NCBI GenBank assembly: GCA_017449745.1
Contig: JAFTFD010000189.1
Location: 1-57,287 of the forward strand
DNA: 57,287 bases
Origin: Lachnospiraceae bacterium
Lineage (GTDB): Bacteria > Bacillota > Clostridia > Lachnospirales > Lachnospiraceae
Direction: 5' to 3'
Shown here: positions 24,968 through 35,906 of the stretch, one piece after another
Position numbering within the stretch: position 1 is the stretch's first letter
Layout of the letters: each line of letters opens with the position of its first letter
Made by a program: the position numbers and the translations under genes
Notes under the pieces: model-generated
The model's database searches: none
The model's input: the letters and a program-made list of their open reading frames with translations, nothing else
Told to the model about the DNA's origin: nothing

Positions 24968-25282
24968 ATGGAACATAAAGAAATCATTGAATTCAGATAT
25001 GACACACAGCTCCTGCTGGATGTCTACGGTGCCGATGATGACGAGTGCGATGATCTTGTCGATGAGATCCGCGACCATATCATTGATACTTTTAACGGAG
25101 ACAGCCTGATCGTCGCCGGCGATACCGGCGAGGACGATTTCGGCGGAGAAAAGGCTACTGTCAAGCTTCATTACCACACAAACGAGCCCTGGCTCGTTCT
25201 CGAGTACTGCCGCACCCTCGGCGAGATCTATGATATCGTCGTGGAGGACATGCAGAGACAGACAGACGGCCTTCACGGCTGA
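24968..25282 (+). CDS. Stand-alone FakA (YloV) middle-domain-like small protein
   Basis: 104 residues. The sequence follows the middle domain of the fatty-acid kinase subunit FakA. It has a beta strand start (IIEFRYDTQLLLDVYG), then GDSLIVAGDTG, then KLHYHTNEPWLVLEYCRTLG and VEDMQRQTDG, matching the KVHVHTxxPGxVLEYAxxxG...IxNMREQ pattern of that family. The HxHT pair is kept; the position where FakA has Cys in YCTE reads YDTQ. There is no DAK2 kinase domain. AAAGGA lies seven bases before the ATG. The role is unknown; it may bind a FakB-like lipid carrier or metal. The homology call is from pattern recognition only. Confidence 0.6.
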   Translation: MEHKEIIEFRYDTQLLLDVYGADDDECDDLVDEIRDHIIDTFNGDSLIVAGDTGEDDFGGEKATVKLHYHTNEPWLVLEYCRTLGEIYDIVVEDMQRQTDGLHG

Positions 25283-25308
25283 AAAATCATTATAATATTT
25301 TTTAACGT

Positions 25309-25343
25309 AAAAATACCGGGTGGAATGATCCATCCGGTATTTT
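25309..25343. terminator. Bidirectional terminator between the FakA-like gene and gyrA
   Basis: AAAATACCGG and CCGGTATTTT are perfect ten-base arms with an inner TGGA...TCCA. A-rich sequence on one side and T-rich on the other lets it serve both convergent genes. Confidence 0.85.
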
Positions 25344-25360
25344 CATTTATATGATCTTAT

Positions 25361-27886
25361 TTAATTTATCTCTTCATTCAAATTATTCTCTGAATAAGAA
25401 TCCTCTGCATCCGTTCCGTCCGCATCTTTTTCATCTTCAATATCGTCGCGGACCTTTGCTATAGCGACGACCTTGACGCCTTCCTCAAGATTGATCAGCT
25501 TGACGCCGGAGGTGATCCTGCCGCGGACGCTGACTTCATTCATGCGGATCTGGATAATGATGCCGGCAGAGGTGATCATCATGATCTCGTGATCATCCGT
25601 AACTGCCTTGACGCCGACGACATTTCCTGTCTTTTCCGTGATCCTGTAGCACTTAAGGCCCTTGCCGCCTCTCTTCTGGAGACGGAAATCATCAAGGACG
25701 CTTCTCTTGCCCATACCTTTTTCGGAAACGATCAGCAGGGAATCACCCTGATGGCCAAGCTGCATTCCGACGACCTCGTCATCATCCTGCAGTTCAATTC
25801 CCTTGACGCCCATGGAGCTGCGTCCGGTATGTCTTACCTGATCCTCCTTGAAGCGGATAGCCATACCGTACTTGGTTACGATATAGATCTCATCCCCCCT
25901 GGAGGTCTGCTTGACTTCGATCAGCTCATCGTCGTCGTTTAAGTTGATCGCGCGGATACCCTTCCTGCTGATGTTTGCGAAATCAGCATTGCTGGTCTTC
26001 TTGACGATACCCTTGCGCGTCACAAAGAAGAGGTCTTTGCTCTTGTCATAATCGTCAAACGGGATCAGAGCACTGATCTTCTCATCCGGCTCGAGCTGGA
26101 GGAGGTTGACGATCGCTGTTCCTCTGGAAGTCCTGGATGCCTCCGGGATCTTATAGGTCTTGAGTTTGTAAACTCTTCCCTTGTTCGTGAAGAACAGGAT
26201 CATATTGTGGGTCGCTGTCATCAGCAGATCCTCAATATAATCTTCCTCGATCGTGTGGAGACCCTTGATTCCGCGGCCGCCGCGGTTCTGCGCATGGAAG
26301 TTATCCACTGTCATGCGCTTGATATAACCGAGATTCGTTCTCGTGATCACGACGTTCTCATTCTTGATCAGATCCTCGATCTCGAAATCGGACATCTCGG
26401 CGTTGTAATCGATCTTGGTGCGGCGGTCATCGCCGTATTTTTCCGCGATCACGTTCATTTCATCGCGAATGACTGCCAGCAGGAGCTTCTCATCCCCGAG
26501 GATTGCTTTGAGTCTCTCGATCGTCTTTAACAGCTCCGCATGCTCCGCTTCCAGCTTGTCTCTTTCCAGACCTGTCAGAGCGCGCAGACGCATGTCCACG
26601 ATCGCCTGGGCCTGGGCGTCATCAAGACCGAATCTCTCGATCAGGGAAGCCTTTGCCTCCTGCACATTTTTGCTGTGCCGGATGATGCTGACGACTTCGT
26701 CGATATTATCCAGGGCAACGAGCAGACCCTGCAGGATATGATCTCTCTCCTCCGCTTTATTGAGGTCGTATTTGGTCCTCCTGGTGACGACATCCTCCTG
26801 ATGCAGCAGATAATACTTGAGCATCTCGAGGATATTCAGGACCTTCGGCTCGTTGTTGACAAGAGAGAGCATGATCACGCCGAAGGTATCCTGCATCTGC
26901 GTGTGCTTGAAGAGCTGGTTCAGCACCACATTCGCGTTTGCATCATGGCGCAGCTCGATGACGATCCGCATACCTTCGCGGTCGGACTCATCGCGCAGAT
27001 CCGTGATTCCTTCGATTCTCTTGTTCTTGACAAGATCCGCGATATTTTTGATCAGATTTGCCTTGTTGACAAGGTAAGGGAGCTCCGTGACAACAATACG
27101 GCTCTTTCCGTTGGCCATGGACTCGATATTCGTCACAGCCCTTGTGATGACCTTGCCCTTGCCGGTCATGTAAGCTTCTCTTGCGCCGGCAAGTCCCATG
27201 ATCACGCCGCCGGTGGGGAAATCAGGAGCCTTGACGATATCCAGGATCTCCTCGATCTGGGTGTCCCTGTCCTCCTCGATCCTGTTGTTGATCATCTTTG
27301 TGCAGGCGGCAACTACCTCACGCAGATTGTGAGGGGGAATGTTGGTCGCCATACCGACCGCGATACCTGTCGTGCCGTTGACAAGGAGGTTCGGAAATCT
27401 CGCCGGCAGGACAGCGGGCTCTTTTTCCGTCTCATCAAAGTTCGGGACGAAATCCACGGTATCCTTATTCAGATCCGCCATCATTTCCATGGAGATCTTC
27501 GTAAGGCGGGCTTCCGTATATCTCATAGCCGCAGCGCCGTCTCCGTCCACGGACCCAAAGTTTCCGTGTCCGTCTACCAGCGTGTAGCGGACTGACCACG
27601 GCTGGGCCATGTAGACCAGGGCTCCGTAAATGGAGCTGTCGCCGTGGGGGTGATATTTACCCATCGTATCGCCGACGATACGGGCACATTTTCTGTGCGG
27701 CTTGTCAGGACTGTTGCCCAGCTCGCTCATAGCGAACAGGATACGTCTCTGAACCGGCTTAAGGCCGTCCCTGACGTCCGGCAGGGCACGGGAGGCAATG
27801 ACGCTCATCGCATAATCGATGTAGCTGTTGCGCATGGTCCGGTTTAAGTCTACGTCCTGAATTCTGTCAAAAATAGTATCATCCAT
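25361..27886 (-). CDS. gyrA: DNA gyrase subunit A
   Basis: 841 residues. N-terminal breakage-reunion domain has [19 protein letters not shown] and the catalytic tyrosine in [10 protein letters not shown] (Tyr 123). The C-terminal beta-pinwheel domain carries the GyrA box as QKRGGKG, so the wrapping function is intact and this is gyrase and not topoisomerase IV. The tail (about 815-841) is acidic. With GyrB it introduces negative supercoils. In the quinolone-determining region the sequence is [11 protein letters not shown]: the Ser is kept, but Gly 88 sits where E. coli has Asp 87. It lies 93 bases after gyrB. Confidence 0.97.
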   Translation of the reverse strand: MDDTIFDRIQDVDLNRTMRNSYIDYAMSVIASRALPDVRDGLKPVQRRILFAMSELGNSPDKPHRKCARIVGDTMGKYHPHGDSSIYGALVYMAQPWSVRYTLVDGHGNFGSVDGDGAAAMRYTEARLTKISMEMMADLNKDTVDFVPNFDETEKEPAVLPARFPNLLVNGTTGIAVGMATNIPPHNLREVVAACTKMINNRIEEDRDTQIEEILDIVKAPDFPTGGVIMGLAGAREAYMTGKGKVITRAVTNIESMANGKSRIVVTELPYLVNKANLIKNIADLVKNKRIEGITDLRDESDREGMRIVIELRHDANANVVLNQLFKHTQMQDTFGVIMLSLVNNEPKVLNILEMLKYYLLHQEDVVTRRTKYDLNKAEERDHILQGLLVALDNIDEVVSIIRHSKNVQEAKASLIERFGLDDAQAQAIVDMRLRALTGLERDKLEAEHAELLKTIERLKAILGDEKLLLAVIRDEMNVIAEKYGDDRRTKIDYNAEMSDFEIEDLIKNENVVITRTNLGYIKRMTVDNFHAQNRGGRGIKGLHTIEEDYIEDLLMTATHNMILFFTNKGRVYKLKTYKIPEASRTSRGTAIVNLLQLEPDEKISALIPFDDYDKSKDLFFVTRKGIVKKTSNADFANISRKGIRAINLNDDDELIEVKQTSRGDEIYIVTKYGMAIRFKEDQVRHTGRSSMGVKGIELQDDDEVVGMQLGHQGDSLLIVSEKGMGKRSVLDDFRLQKRGGKGLKCYRITEKTGNVVGVKAVTDDHEIMMITSAGIIIQIRMNEVSVRGRITSGVKLINLEEGVKVVAIAKVRDDIEDEKDADGTDAEDSYSENNLNEEIN

Positions 27887-27979
27887 GTTTTATCTCTCTA
27901 TCCGGCCGACGCATTTACGGCAGTCTGTGCCGAAAATACGTTAAGCCTGCAGAATATTGATCTTACTGCGATCCCGTTA

Positions 27980-30109
<2,130 letters not shown>

Positions 30110-30124
30110 CTATTCAATAAACAC

Positions 30125-31267
30125 TTAAACAGTGCCTGTTTCTTCCGCCTGCTCTTCCTGCAGCGTCTGTTCCGCATCCTGAGCATTCACATTTCTGACA
30201 GTCCCGTTTTCGACCCTGTAAAGCTTGTCGATGGAAAAACGGTTGTTGACGAACTCATCCAGTCCTGTACATGTGATCATAGTCTGGATATTTCCGAGAT
30301 GATCGAGCAGATAATTCTGCCTGTTGCTGTCCAGCTCGGACAGAACGTCATCCAGCATCAGCACAGGGGAATCACCGATCAGATCCTTGACCAGCCGGAT
30401 TTCTGCAAGCTTAAGGGAAAGCGCACAGGTCCTCTGCTGACCCTGCGAGCCGAATTTTCTCAGATCGATATCATTGCTGATAAAAGAAAAATCATCCTTG
30501 TGAGGACCTACAGAAGTGGATTTTAAATATTTATCTCTTTCATGAGACGCCCTGATCCTGCAGCGGAAATCCTGTGCGGCAGTATCAGGTTCATAGAGAA
30601 TCGAAAGATGCTCTTTGCCTCCGGACAGATGCAGATGGATATCTCCGATCACCTTATTCAGGTCCTCAATAAAGGACTGCCTGCGGAGAATGATCTTTTC
30701 TCCGTAATCGGCAAGCTGATCGTCCCAGATCTCCAGTGTGCTCTCCAGGGCCGGAGTATAATAAATATCGTGGAGGAGCTTGTTTCTCTGCTCAACGATC
30801 TTGTTGTAATGATTCAGGTTATACAGATAGGATTCGTCCAGCTGGCACAGCTCCATATCTATAAACCGTCTTCTGTTGGCGGGGCCGTTCTTGACGATCG
30901 TCAGATCTTCGGGAGAAAAAAAGACGATGTGCAGCAGACCGATCAGCTGGGAAGCCCTCTTGATCCTCTGGCCGTTGATGGCGATCCCCTTCGTCTTGCT
31001 GCTGCGAAGATGCATATCCACCTGGTAATCGATCCCGTTTTTGATGATCACGGCGCGGATATGCCCCTCTTCATTTCCAAAGCGGATCAGATCCCTGTCC
31101 TTGACGCCCCTGTGGGATTTGGTGGTGGCCACCATATATAATGCTTCCAGAATGTTCGTTTTTCCCTGGGCATTATCTCCGTATAAAATATTGGTACCCT
31201 CAGAGAATTCCATAGCCAGATTCTCATAGCTGCGGAAATCCCTGAGCTGCAGTTCTCTAATATACAT
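30125..31267 (-). CDS. recF: DNA replication and repair protein RecF
   Basis: 380 residues. Walker A GDNAQGKTNILEALYM, ABC-type signature near GSQGQQRTCALSLKLAE, and Walker B SPVLMLDDVLSELD are present. RecF loads RecA at single-strand gaps together with RecO and RecR. The C-terminus extends about 15 Glu/Gln-rich residues beyond the usual end. It sits in the conserved dnaN-S4-recF-gyrB order, 39 bases after the S4 gene. The yaaB/remB-like gene found between recF and gyrB in Bacillus is absent. Confidence 0.97.
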   Translation of the reverse strand: MYIRELQLRDFRSYENLAMEFSEGTNILYGDNAQGKTNILEALYMVATTKSHRGVKDRDLIRFGNEEGHIRAVIIKNGIDYQVDMHLRSSKTKGIAINGQRIKRASQLIGLLHIVFFSPEDLTIVKNGPANRRRFIDMELCQLDESYLYNLNHYNKIVEQRNKLLHDIYYTPALESTLEIWDDQLADYGEKIILRRQSFIEDLNKVIGDIHLHLSGGKEHLSILYEPDTAAQDFRCRIRASHERDKYLKSTSVGPHKDDFSFISNDIDLRKFGSQGQQRTCALSLKLAEIRLVKDLIGDSPVLMLDDVLSELDSNRQNYLLDHLGNIQTMITCTGLDEFVNNRFSIDKLYRVENGTVRNVNAQDAEQTLQEEQAEETGTV

Positions 31268-31306
31268 ATGATTACCGGTCGTGCTTCGGGCTGCCTGAAT
31301 GGATGG

Positions 31307-31519
31307 TTACATAAGGCTCTTTACTGTGATCGTCGTACCATCGGCAGCAACAACATCCCCTTCGCGGATCTTCTTGCCGCGCCGCAGCTCTGTCTCTCCG
31401 TTGACCGTGACCTCACCATTTTCGATCATGATCTTGGCATCGATTCCGGAACCGGCGATCCCGGCCAGTTTTAAAAGCTGGCCAAGCTTGATAAATTCAT
31501 CTCTGATCGTAATTTCCAT
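31307..31519 (-). CDS. yaaA: S4-domain RNA-binding protein YaaA (RlbA)
   Basis: 70 residues, a single S4 domain: FIKLGQLLKLAGIAGSGIDAK then GEVTVNGETELRRGKKIREG. This is the small protein conserved between dnaN and recF in Firmicutes, probably binding ribosomal or tRNA structures. It lies 19 bases after dnaN and 39 before recF, so it is co-transcribed with both. The ribosome binding site is weak (GGA). Confidence 0.93.
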   Translation of the reverse strand: MEITIRDEFIKLGQLLKLAGIAGSGIDAKIMIENGEVTVNGETELRRGKKIREGDVVAADGTTITVKSLM

Positions 31520-31538
31520 AAAATGTATCCGTGATAAA

Positions 31539-32642
31539 TCAATCTATATTGATAAAGTTGACAGGCAGGATCAGATAGCAGTATGTGCCTTCATCCCTTA
31601 CAAATGCGGGAGCGCGGGAGCTGAGCAGATAGATATCCACAGCCTCCTCGTCGATGGAACGCAGGGCGTCGATCAGGAACTTGGGATTAAATCCGATATT
31701 CAGATCGTCGCCTGACTTGTCGATGGCAATGACCTCATCCATGCTGCCGATCGTCGTATTGATTTTGAGCTCCACTGTCTCATCCCTGATGAGCAGGATG
31801 ATCGGCTTTTTATCCTCTTCCTTGACAAGAAGAGTCGCGCGGTCAAGGCAGGAGAGAAGCTCCTGTCTGTTGATGCGGATATGTGTGGAATAATCGTTGG
31901 AGAGCATCTGGTCTATATTGAAATATTCTCCCTCGATCAATCTGGAGGCGACCAACGTATTATCGAACTCAAACAGGGCATGTTTGTCGGAGAAATAGAT
32001 ATTCACCATTTTTTCCATGTCGCCACTGATGATCTTGCTGATCTCGCTGAGGGTCTTGCCGGGAATGATGACCTTTTTATTCCCATAGCTCTCCCTGAGT
32101 TCCACCTTGCGGATCGAGATCCGGTGTCCGTCCAGTGCCACGACGCGCAGCGTATTCTCATTGATCTCAAACAGTTCTCCGGTCATCATCTTGTTGCTGT
32201 CATTTCCGGAAATAGAGAAGATCGTCTTGCTGATAATATCGCGCAGTGTAAACTGGGAAACACTGATGGCATATTCTCTCTCGATCTCGGGCAGATAGGT
32301 AAAATCCGTGCCGTCTCTTCCAAGAATATTAAACTTGGCCTGCTCACAGCGGATCATGACTCTCTCATTTTCCGCATTGATAAGGACCGTACCGTCCGGG
32401 AGCTTGCGCACGATATTGGAAAAAATAGCCGCATCAACGGCAATGATCCCGTGTTCCTCAATGATGCCATCGACCTCTGTCTGGATCCCCAGCTCCGTGT
32501 CGTTGCCGATCAGTCTGACCGACTCTGTCGATGCATCGATCAGGATGCACTGCAGTATGGACATGGTCGTCTTGGAGGGAACAGCTTTGGAGACGATATT
32601 GACAGCTTCCATCAGGTTCTGTTTTTCAACTTTAATTTTCAT
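31539..32642 (-). CDS. dnaN: DNA polymerase III beta subunit (sliding clamp)
   Basis: 367 residues, normal clamp length, with the three-domain pattern. It starts MKIKVEKQNLMEAVNIVSKAV and contains VRLIGNDTELGIQTEV, RVVALDGHRISIRKV and the C-terminal YCYLILPVNF close. The dimer encircles DNA and tethers replicative polymerase. AAGGA is about 11 bases before the ATG. The 458-base gap to dnaA contains two minus-strand terminator-like hairpins, so dnaN probably has its own promoter. Confidence 0.97.
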   Translation of the reverse strand: MKIKVEKQNLMEAVNIVSKAVPSKTTMSILQCILIDASTESVRLIGNDTELGIQTEVDGIIEEHGIIAVDAAIFSNIVRKLPDGTVLINAENERVMIRCEQAKFNILGRDGTDFTYLPEIEREYAISVSQFTLRDIISKTIFSISGNDSNKMMTGELFEINENTLRVVALDGHRISIRKVELRESYGNKKVIIPGKTLSEISKIISGDMEKMVNIYFSDKHALFEFDNTLVASRLIEGEYFNIDQMLSNDYSTHIRINRQELLSCLDRATLLVKEEDKKPIILLIRDETVELKINTTIGSMDEVIAIDKSGDDLNIGFNPKFLIDALRSIDEEAVDIYLLSSRAPAFVRDEGTYCYLILPVNFINID

Positions 32643-32727
32643 AATCAGTAGAGTCCTTATGTCAGTAAACGAAAACCATGCGGCAATTCACATTCCTGTG
32701 AACGGCTGCTATAACTAAGAAATGCAT

Positions 32728-32743
32728 GACTGCGGATGCAGTC
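32728..32743. promoter_or_regulatory. Perfect small hairpin in the dnaN leader region
   Basis: GACTGC-GGAT-GCAGTC is a perfect six-base stem with a four-base loop, overlapping by two bases a second palindrome TCTAAA-TG-TTTAGA (32742-32755). They lie about 90-110 bases before dnaN. Either could be an operator or a leader structure. No confident -35/-10 pair was found in 32643-32840. Confidence 0.35.
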
Positions 32744-32837
32744 TAAATGTTTAGAATAGTAATAAATAATCGTAATGTCCGGTAAAAAGGGGACAACTCC
32801 CTATATTATACGCTTAAAAAGGCTCATTAGCAACGAA

Positions 32838-32875
32838 AAAGGGGCTCCGCCGTACTGTTTATAACGCGCCCCTTT
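32838..32875 (-). terminator. Terminator-like hairpin between dnaA and dnaN (distal)
   Basis: Read on the minus strand, AAAGGGGC...GCCCCTTT is followed by TTTCG, with a ~22-base loop. It is the second hairpin after dnaA in the direction of transcription. Confidence 0.55.
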
Positions 32876-33053
32876 AAATGTGAAAATAAAGCCAAATTTC
32901 GACATTTTTGAAAAATGAGATCCCTCATGTCGTTTGCCCGCCTATTATAATAGGAAGTTTCTCGGTATCGCCTTTTTTCTTCCACTTAATCAACAATTTC
33001 GTTTTCAACAATTCCACAATGGCGGGATACGCGTGTTTTTAAGGAAAAGAGAA

Positions 33054-33081
33054 GGTATTGCGGCCGTCTGTCCACAATACC
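33054..33081 (-). terminator. Terminator hairpin just after dnaA
   Basis: On the minus strand GGTATTGTGG-ACAGACGG-CCGCAATACC (ten pairs, one G-U) is followed by TTCTCTTTTCCTT. It begins 20 bases after the dnaA stop. Confidence 0.65.
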
Positions 33082-33100
33082 CTCTTTTTACGGTCCTGAA

Positions 33101-34462
33101 TCATTCGGAGACGCCGAGTTTGTTCTTCAGGATGTCTATATTTGCCTTCAGTTCGCTGTTCGTGTTGATCTCGCTGCGGATCTTATCTACGCCGTGCATG
33201 ATCGTGGAGTGATCCTTTTTGCCGAGGAGTCTCGCGATGCTGTCCAGCGTCTCATTGGTATATTCTCTGCACAGGTACATGATGACCTGGCGGGGGACGA
33301 CGCACTCCGCGTTTTTCTTTCTCGAGGCGACCATGGACATCTTGACGCCGTAATGGTCACAGACCACGGCGGCGATGAGCTTGGGAGTGATCGTGTGCGC
33401 TTCATCCGGATAGATGATATCCTTCAGGGCTTCCCTCGCATTTTCCAGGGTGATCTCCACTCTGTTGAGCTTGGAGTAGGCGATGATCTTGTTGTAGGCG
33501 CCTTCCAGTTCCCGGATATTGGATTTAATATTGGAAGCGATGTACTCCAGGATATTGTCATCGAGCTTATTGTGCTGCAGCTCCATGTTCCTGCGCAGGA
33601 TCGCCATCCTGGTCTCATAGTCCGGCGGCTGGATATCCGCGATCAGTCCCATCTCAAAGCGGGAGCGGAAACGCTCATTCAGAGTTTCCATTTCTCTGGG
33701 CGGCCGGTCGGAGGAGAGTACGATCTGTTTTCCTGCGGCATGCAGCTCATTAAAGGTGTGGAAAAACTCTTCCTGTGTGGATTCCTTTCCTATAATAAAC
33801 TGGATATCATCGATCAGGAGCACGTCCACCGTGCGGTATTTGTCCCTGAGTTTTGCCATGGATGCGGCATTACCGCTTCGGATGGACTCGATGACCTCGT
33901 TTGTAAACTGCTCGCTGGTGACGTAAAGGACTTTCTTGTCCGGATTCTGTTCCAGGACAAAATGCCCGATGGAATGCATCAGGTGCGTTTTGCCGAGTCC
34001 TGCGCCTCCGTAAAGAAACAGAGGATTATATACTCCGCCCGGTGATTCCGCTACGGCAAGGCATGCCGAATGAGCCAGCCTGTTATTGCTGCCTACAACA
34101 TAGGTATCAAAGCGATACTTGGCATTCAGATTGGCATTTTCCGCATGGGCCAGGGCAGACTTTAAGGACGGCTCCTCATTGTCCTCCTCATTGACAGCGG
34201 AATTCAGGACGAAGCTGATACTCATCATTTCGCCCAGTTCCTCTGATAATGCAGCGGTAAATATATCTTTGTATCTGTTGTTCAGATAACTGAGCATCAT
34301 CGGGTTATCTGAAGGAATAGCAATGGTGATCTGGTTACCGGATATGGACTGAAGTGTGAGATCCTTGATCCAGGTATCATAGGAGACGTCGGTTATGCCG
34401 TATTCGTCTCTCATTTTTTCTTTGACAGAAGTCCAGTTCTTCTGCAGTTCGTTTCTGTTCAT
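33101..34462 (-). CDS. dnaA: Chromosomal replication initiator DnaA
   Basis: 453 residues from ATG 34462, which follows AAGGGGT; the open frame to 34615 runs into oriC and has no start signal. Domain III has the AAA Walker A GGAGLGKTHLMHSI, Walker B VLLIDDIQF and a complete sensor region. Domain IV carries the DNA-binding signature VPRQVIMYLCREYTNETL and KKDHSTIMHGVDKI. It binds the DnaA boxes in the adjacent oriC and unwinds it. Boxes 100-290 bases upstream of its start suggest autoregulation. Confidence 0.98.
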   Translation of the reverse strand: MNRNELQKNWTSVKEKMRDEYGITDVSYDTWIKDLTLQSISGNQITIAIPSDNPMMLSYLNNRYKDIFTAALSEELGEMMSISFVLNSAVNEEDNEEPSLKSALAHAENANLNAKYRFDTYVVGSNNRLAHSACLAVAESPGGVYNPLFLYGGAGLGKTHLMHSIGHFVLEQNPDKKVLYVTSEQFTNEVIESIRSGNAASMAKLRDKYRTVDVLLIDDIQFIIGKESTQEEFFHTFNELHAAGKQIVLSSDRPPREMETLNERFRSRFEMGLIADIQPPDYETRMAILRRNMELQHNKLDDNILEYIASNIKSNIRELEGAYNKIIAYSKLNRVEITLENAREALKDIIYPDEAHTITPKLIAAVVCDHYGVKMSMVASRKKNAECVVPRQVIMYLCREYTNETLDSIARLLGKKDHSTIMHGVDKIRSEINTNSELKANIDILKNKLGVSE

Positions 34463-34548
34463 GACTGCTGACCCCTTATTTTTCTCGCGTTTTGTAATCT
34501 TAAACCTTTTTGGAAAAAGTTTCAAATTGGTGGAAAAGTGAATAAAAA

Positions 34549-34749
34549 TGTGTATAAATAGGGTTATCCACAATTTATTGTGTAAATGTGGATAACTAAA
34601 ATCACAAATCAACAACTTCCTGTTTTATTGAAATATACAGTCTTGATTTCGCGGCGCCAAAATATATGTTCGGGCAAAAATCGCGCGTTATCCACAACTT
34701 ATCCACAAAATGTGGATAAATTAATGCAGAAGGATAATTCCGTGGATAA
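34549..34749. other. oriC: oriC: DnaA-box cluster and AT-rich unwinding region
   Basis: Five perfect TTATCCACA boxes: plus at 34564-34572, 34688-34696 and 34699-34707; minus at 34587-34595 and 34711-34719. Two near matches on the minus strand are TTATACACA (34557-34549) and TTATCCACG (34749-34741). They form two clusters about 90 bases apart. AT-rich DNA with A-tracts follows at 34750-34790 and is the likely unwinding element. The region lies between dnaA and rpmH, and most core genes diverge from it. No gene is present in 34463-34984. Confidence 0.92.
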
Positions 34750-34785
34750 TTTTAAAATACAAAATATGGTGAAAAAAAATTTCCA

Positions 34786-34803
34786 GAATCAATATATTGA
34801 TTC
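34786..34803. promoter_or_regulatory. Perfect 18-bp palindrome at the edge of the origin
   Basis: GAATCAATATATTGATTC is a perfect palindrome between the AT-rich origin region and the rpmH promoter. It may be a binding site for a dimeric regulator of initiation or of the rpmH operon. No known site family was recognised. Confidence 0.4.
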
Positions 34804-34845
34804 GGCTCCAGAGCCTGCAAAGCCTGTAAATATCACGTTTTTTAC

Positions 34846-34874
34846 TTGACGTTGACAAATTCATAGAATATAAT
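34846..34874 (+). promoter_or_regulatory. Promoter of the rpmH operon
   Basis: TTGACG (34846-34851), a 17-base spacer and a perfect TATAAT (34869-34874), about 110 bases before rpmH. A second TTGACA overlaps the spacer but is too close to the -10. Confidence 0.75.
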
Positions 34875-34984
34875 GAGAAAGCTGTTCTATAAAGATTCTG
34901 CATAAATTCATTATGGAAACTACAGGCAGATCCGTATGGAATCTGCAATGATCAGATCATGTTTATATAAAGGAGGTTTATCTC

Positions 34985-35122
34985 ATGGCAAAAATGACAT
35001 TCCAGCCTAAAAAGAGACAGCGTTCCAAGGTTCACGGCTTCAGAGCAAGAATGAAGACTGCCGGCGGACGTAAGGTTCTTGCAGCCAGAAGAGCTAAGGG
35101 CAGAGCACAGTTAACTGTATAA
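34985..35122 (+). CDS. rpmH: 50S ribosomal protein L34
   Basis: 45 residues, basic, with the full L34 signature: [20 protein letters not shown] then [19 protein letters not shown]. It is a structural protein of the large ribosomal subunit. A strong AAGGAGG lies nine to ten bases before the ATG. It heads the conserved rpmH-rnpA-yidD-yidC order and has its own strong promoter. Confidence 0.98.
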   Translation: MAKMTFQPKKRQRSKVHGFRARMKTAGGRKVLAARRAKGRAQLTV

Positions 35123-35140
35123 ATCGATATACAAAGTCAG

Positions 35141-35165
35141 AGCCGCAGTTATGCGGCTTTTGCTT
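35141..35165 (+). terminator. Hairpin with T-rich tail between rpmH and rnpA
   Basis: AGCCGCA-GTTA-TGCGGCT is followed by TTTGCTTTA. It is likely a partial terminator that lets L34 be made in excess over RNase P protein. Confidence 0.65.
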
Positions 35166-35177
35166 TATTTGAATTCA

Positions 35178-35543
35178 ATGTTCGGTATCAAGAAAAACGA
35201 AGACTTCAGACTGGTATATAAAGCCGGAAGATCCTATGCAAACAGATATCTTGTGCTCTATGTCCTGAAAAAGGAACAGGAGTACTGCAGAATCGGGATA
35301 TCGGTCAGCAAAAAGATCGGGAACAGTGTCGTCAGGCACAGGATCAAAAGGCTGGTCAGGGAATGTTACCGCCTGCATGAAGGACAGATCTTCTGTCCGG
35401 CCGATAGCGGTTCGGCTGTATGCGGGGCGGATCTTGTTGTCGTTGGGCGCAGATCGGCTAACGGTGCCAGTTATTATGAGATCGAAAAGGCGCTCATCAG
35501 TCTGTTAAGATCTTCAGGTATGTATCATTCGGAAACAGAGTAG
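35178..35543 (+). CDS. rnpA: Ribonuclease P protein component
   Basis: 121 residues from ATG 35178. RnpA features are present: [19 protein letters not shown] near the start, [18 protein letters not shown] and [11 protein letters not shown] as the basic RNR-type motif. It assists the RNase P RNA in maturing tRNA 5-prime ends. No good ribosome binding site precedes the ATG, and an upstream in-frame ATG at 35151 lies inside the attenuator hairpin, so translation may be coupled or limited. Confidence 0.94.
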   Translation: MFGIKKNEDFRLVYKAGRSYANRYLVLYVLKKEQEYCRIGISVSKKIGNSVVRHRIKRLVRECYRLHEGQIFCPADSGSAVCGADLVVVGRRSANGASYYEIEKALISLLRSSGMYHSETE

Positions 35544-35581
35544 ATCATCATTTGCAGAACTTATATTGGGAGGCAGATGAA

Positions 35582-35824
35582 GTGAAAATCACGAAGATAC
35601 TGAACAGGGATCTTCCCAAAAATGTGATGATCGCGGGGATCCTGTTTTACCGCAAGTATATTTCTCCCATGAAGACGACAAAATGCCCTTATATTCCGAC
35701 CTGTTCGGAATACGGCCTTGAGGCGGTCCGCAAATACGGCGCCGTCAAGGGAGGCCTGCTGGCTTTATGGAGAATCCTGCGATGCAACCCGTTCTCACAT
35801 GGAGGATACGATCCCGTTCCATAA
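35582..35824 (+). CDS. yidD: Membrane protein insertion efficiency factor YidD
   Basis: 80 residues from GTG 35582, with GGAGG eight bases upstream. Family motifs are clear: [26 protein letters not shown], and [15 protein letters not shown] at the C-terminus. It is a small amphipathic protein at the membrane that aids YidC-dependent insertion. It is located between rnpA and yidC as in most bacteria. Confidence 0.96.
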   Translation: MKITKILNRDLPKNVMIAGILFYRKYISPMKTTKCPYIPTCSEYGLEAVRKYGAVKGGLLALWRILRCNPFSHGGYDPVP

Positions 35825-35866
35825 CTGCACAGATCCTGTGCAGCTCCGCAGTATGACGTACTGCGG
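35825..35866 (+). promoter_or_regulatory. Two tandem perfect hairpins ahead of yidC
   Basis: CTGCACAG-ATC-CTGTGCAG (35825-35843) and CCGCAGTA-TGACG-TACTGCGG (35846-35866) immediately follow the yidD stop and precede the yidC ribosome binding site by about 25 bases. There is no T-tract. They may protect or regulate the yidC message. Confidence 0.5.
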
Positions 35867-35906
35867 GAATCAATTCGTTGTTCCTGTTTAAAAAGGAGGA
35901 AAGATT

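Noticed and set aside
26540-27595. 351-codon plus-strand open frame opposite gyrA
   Set aside because: It is fully antiparallel to the conserved gyrA sequence, lacks a ribosome binding site and has no recognisable domain.
34463-34615. 51-codon N-terminal extension of dnaA
   Set aside because: It reads through DnaA boxes of oriC and lacks similarity to DnaA domain I, which begins at MNRNELQK.
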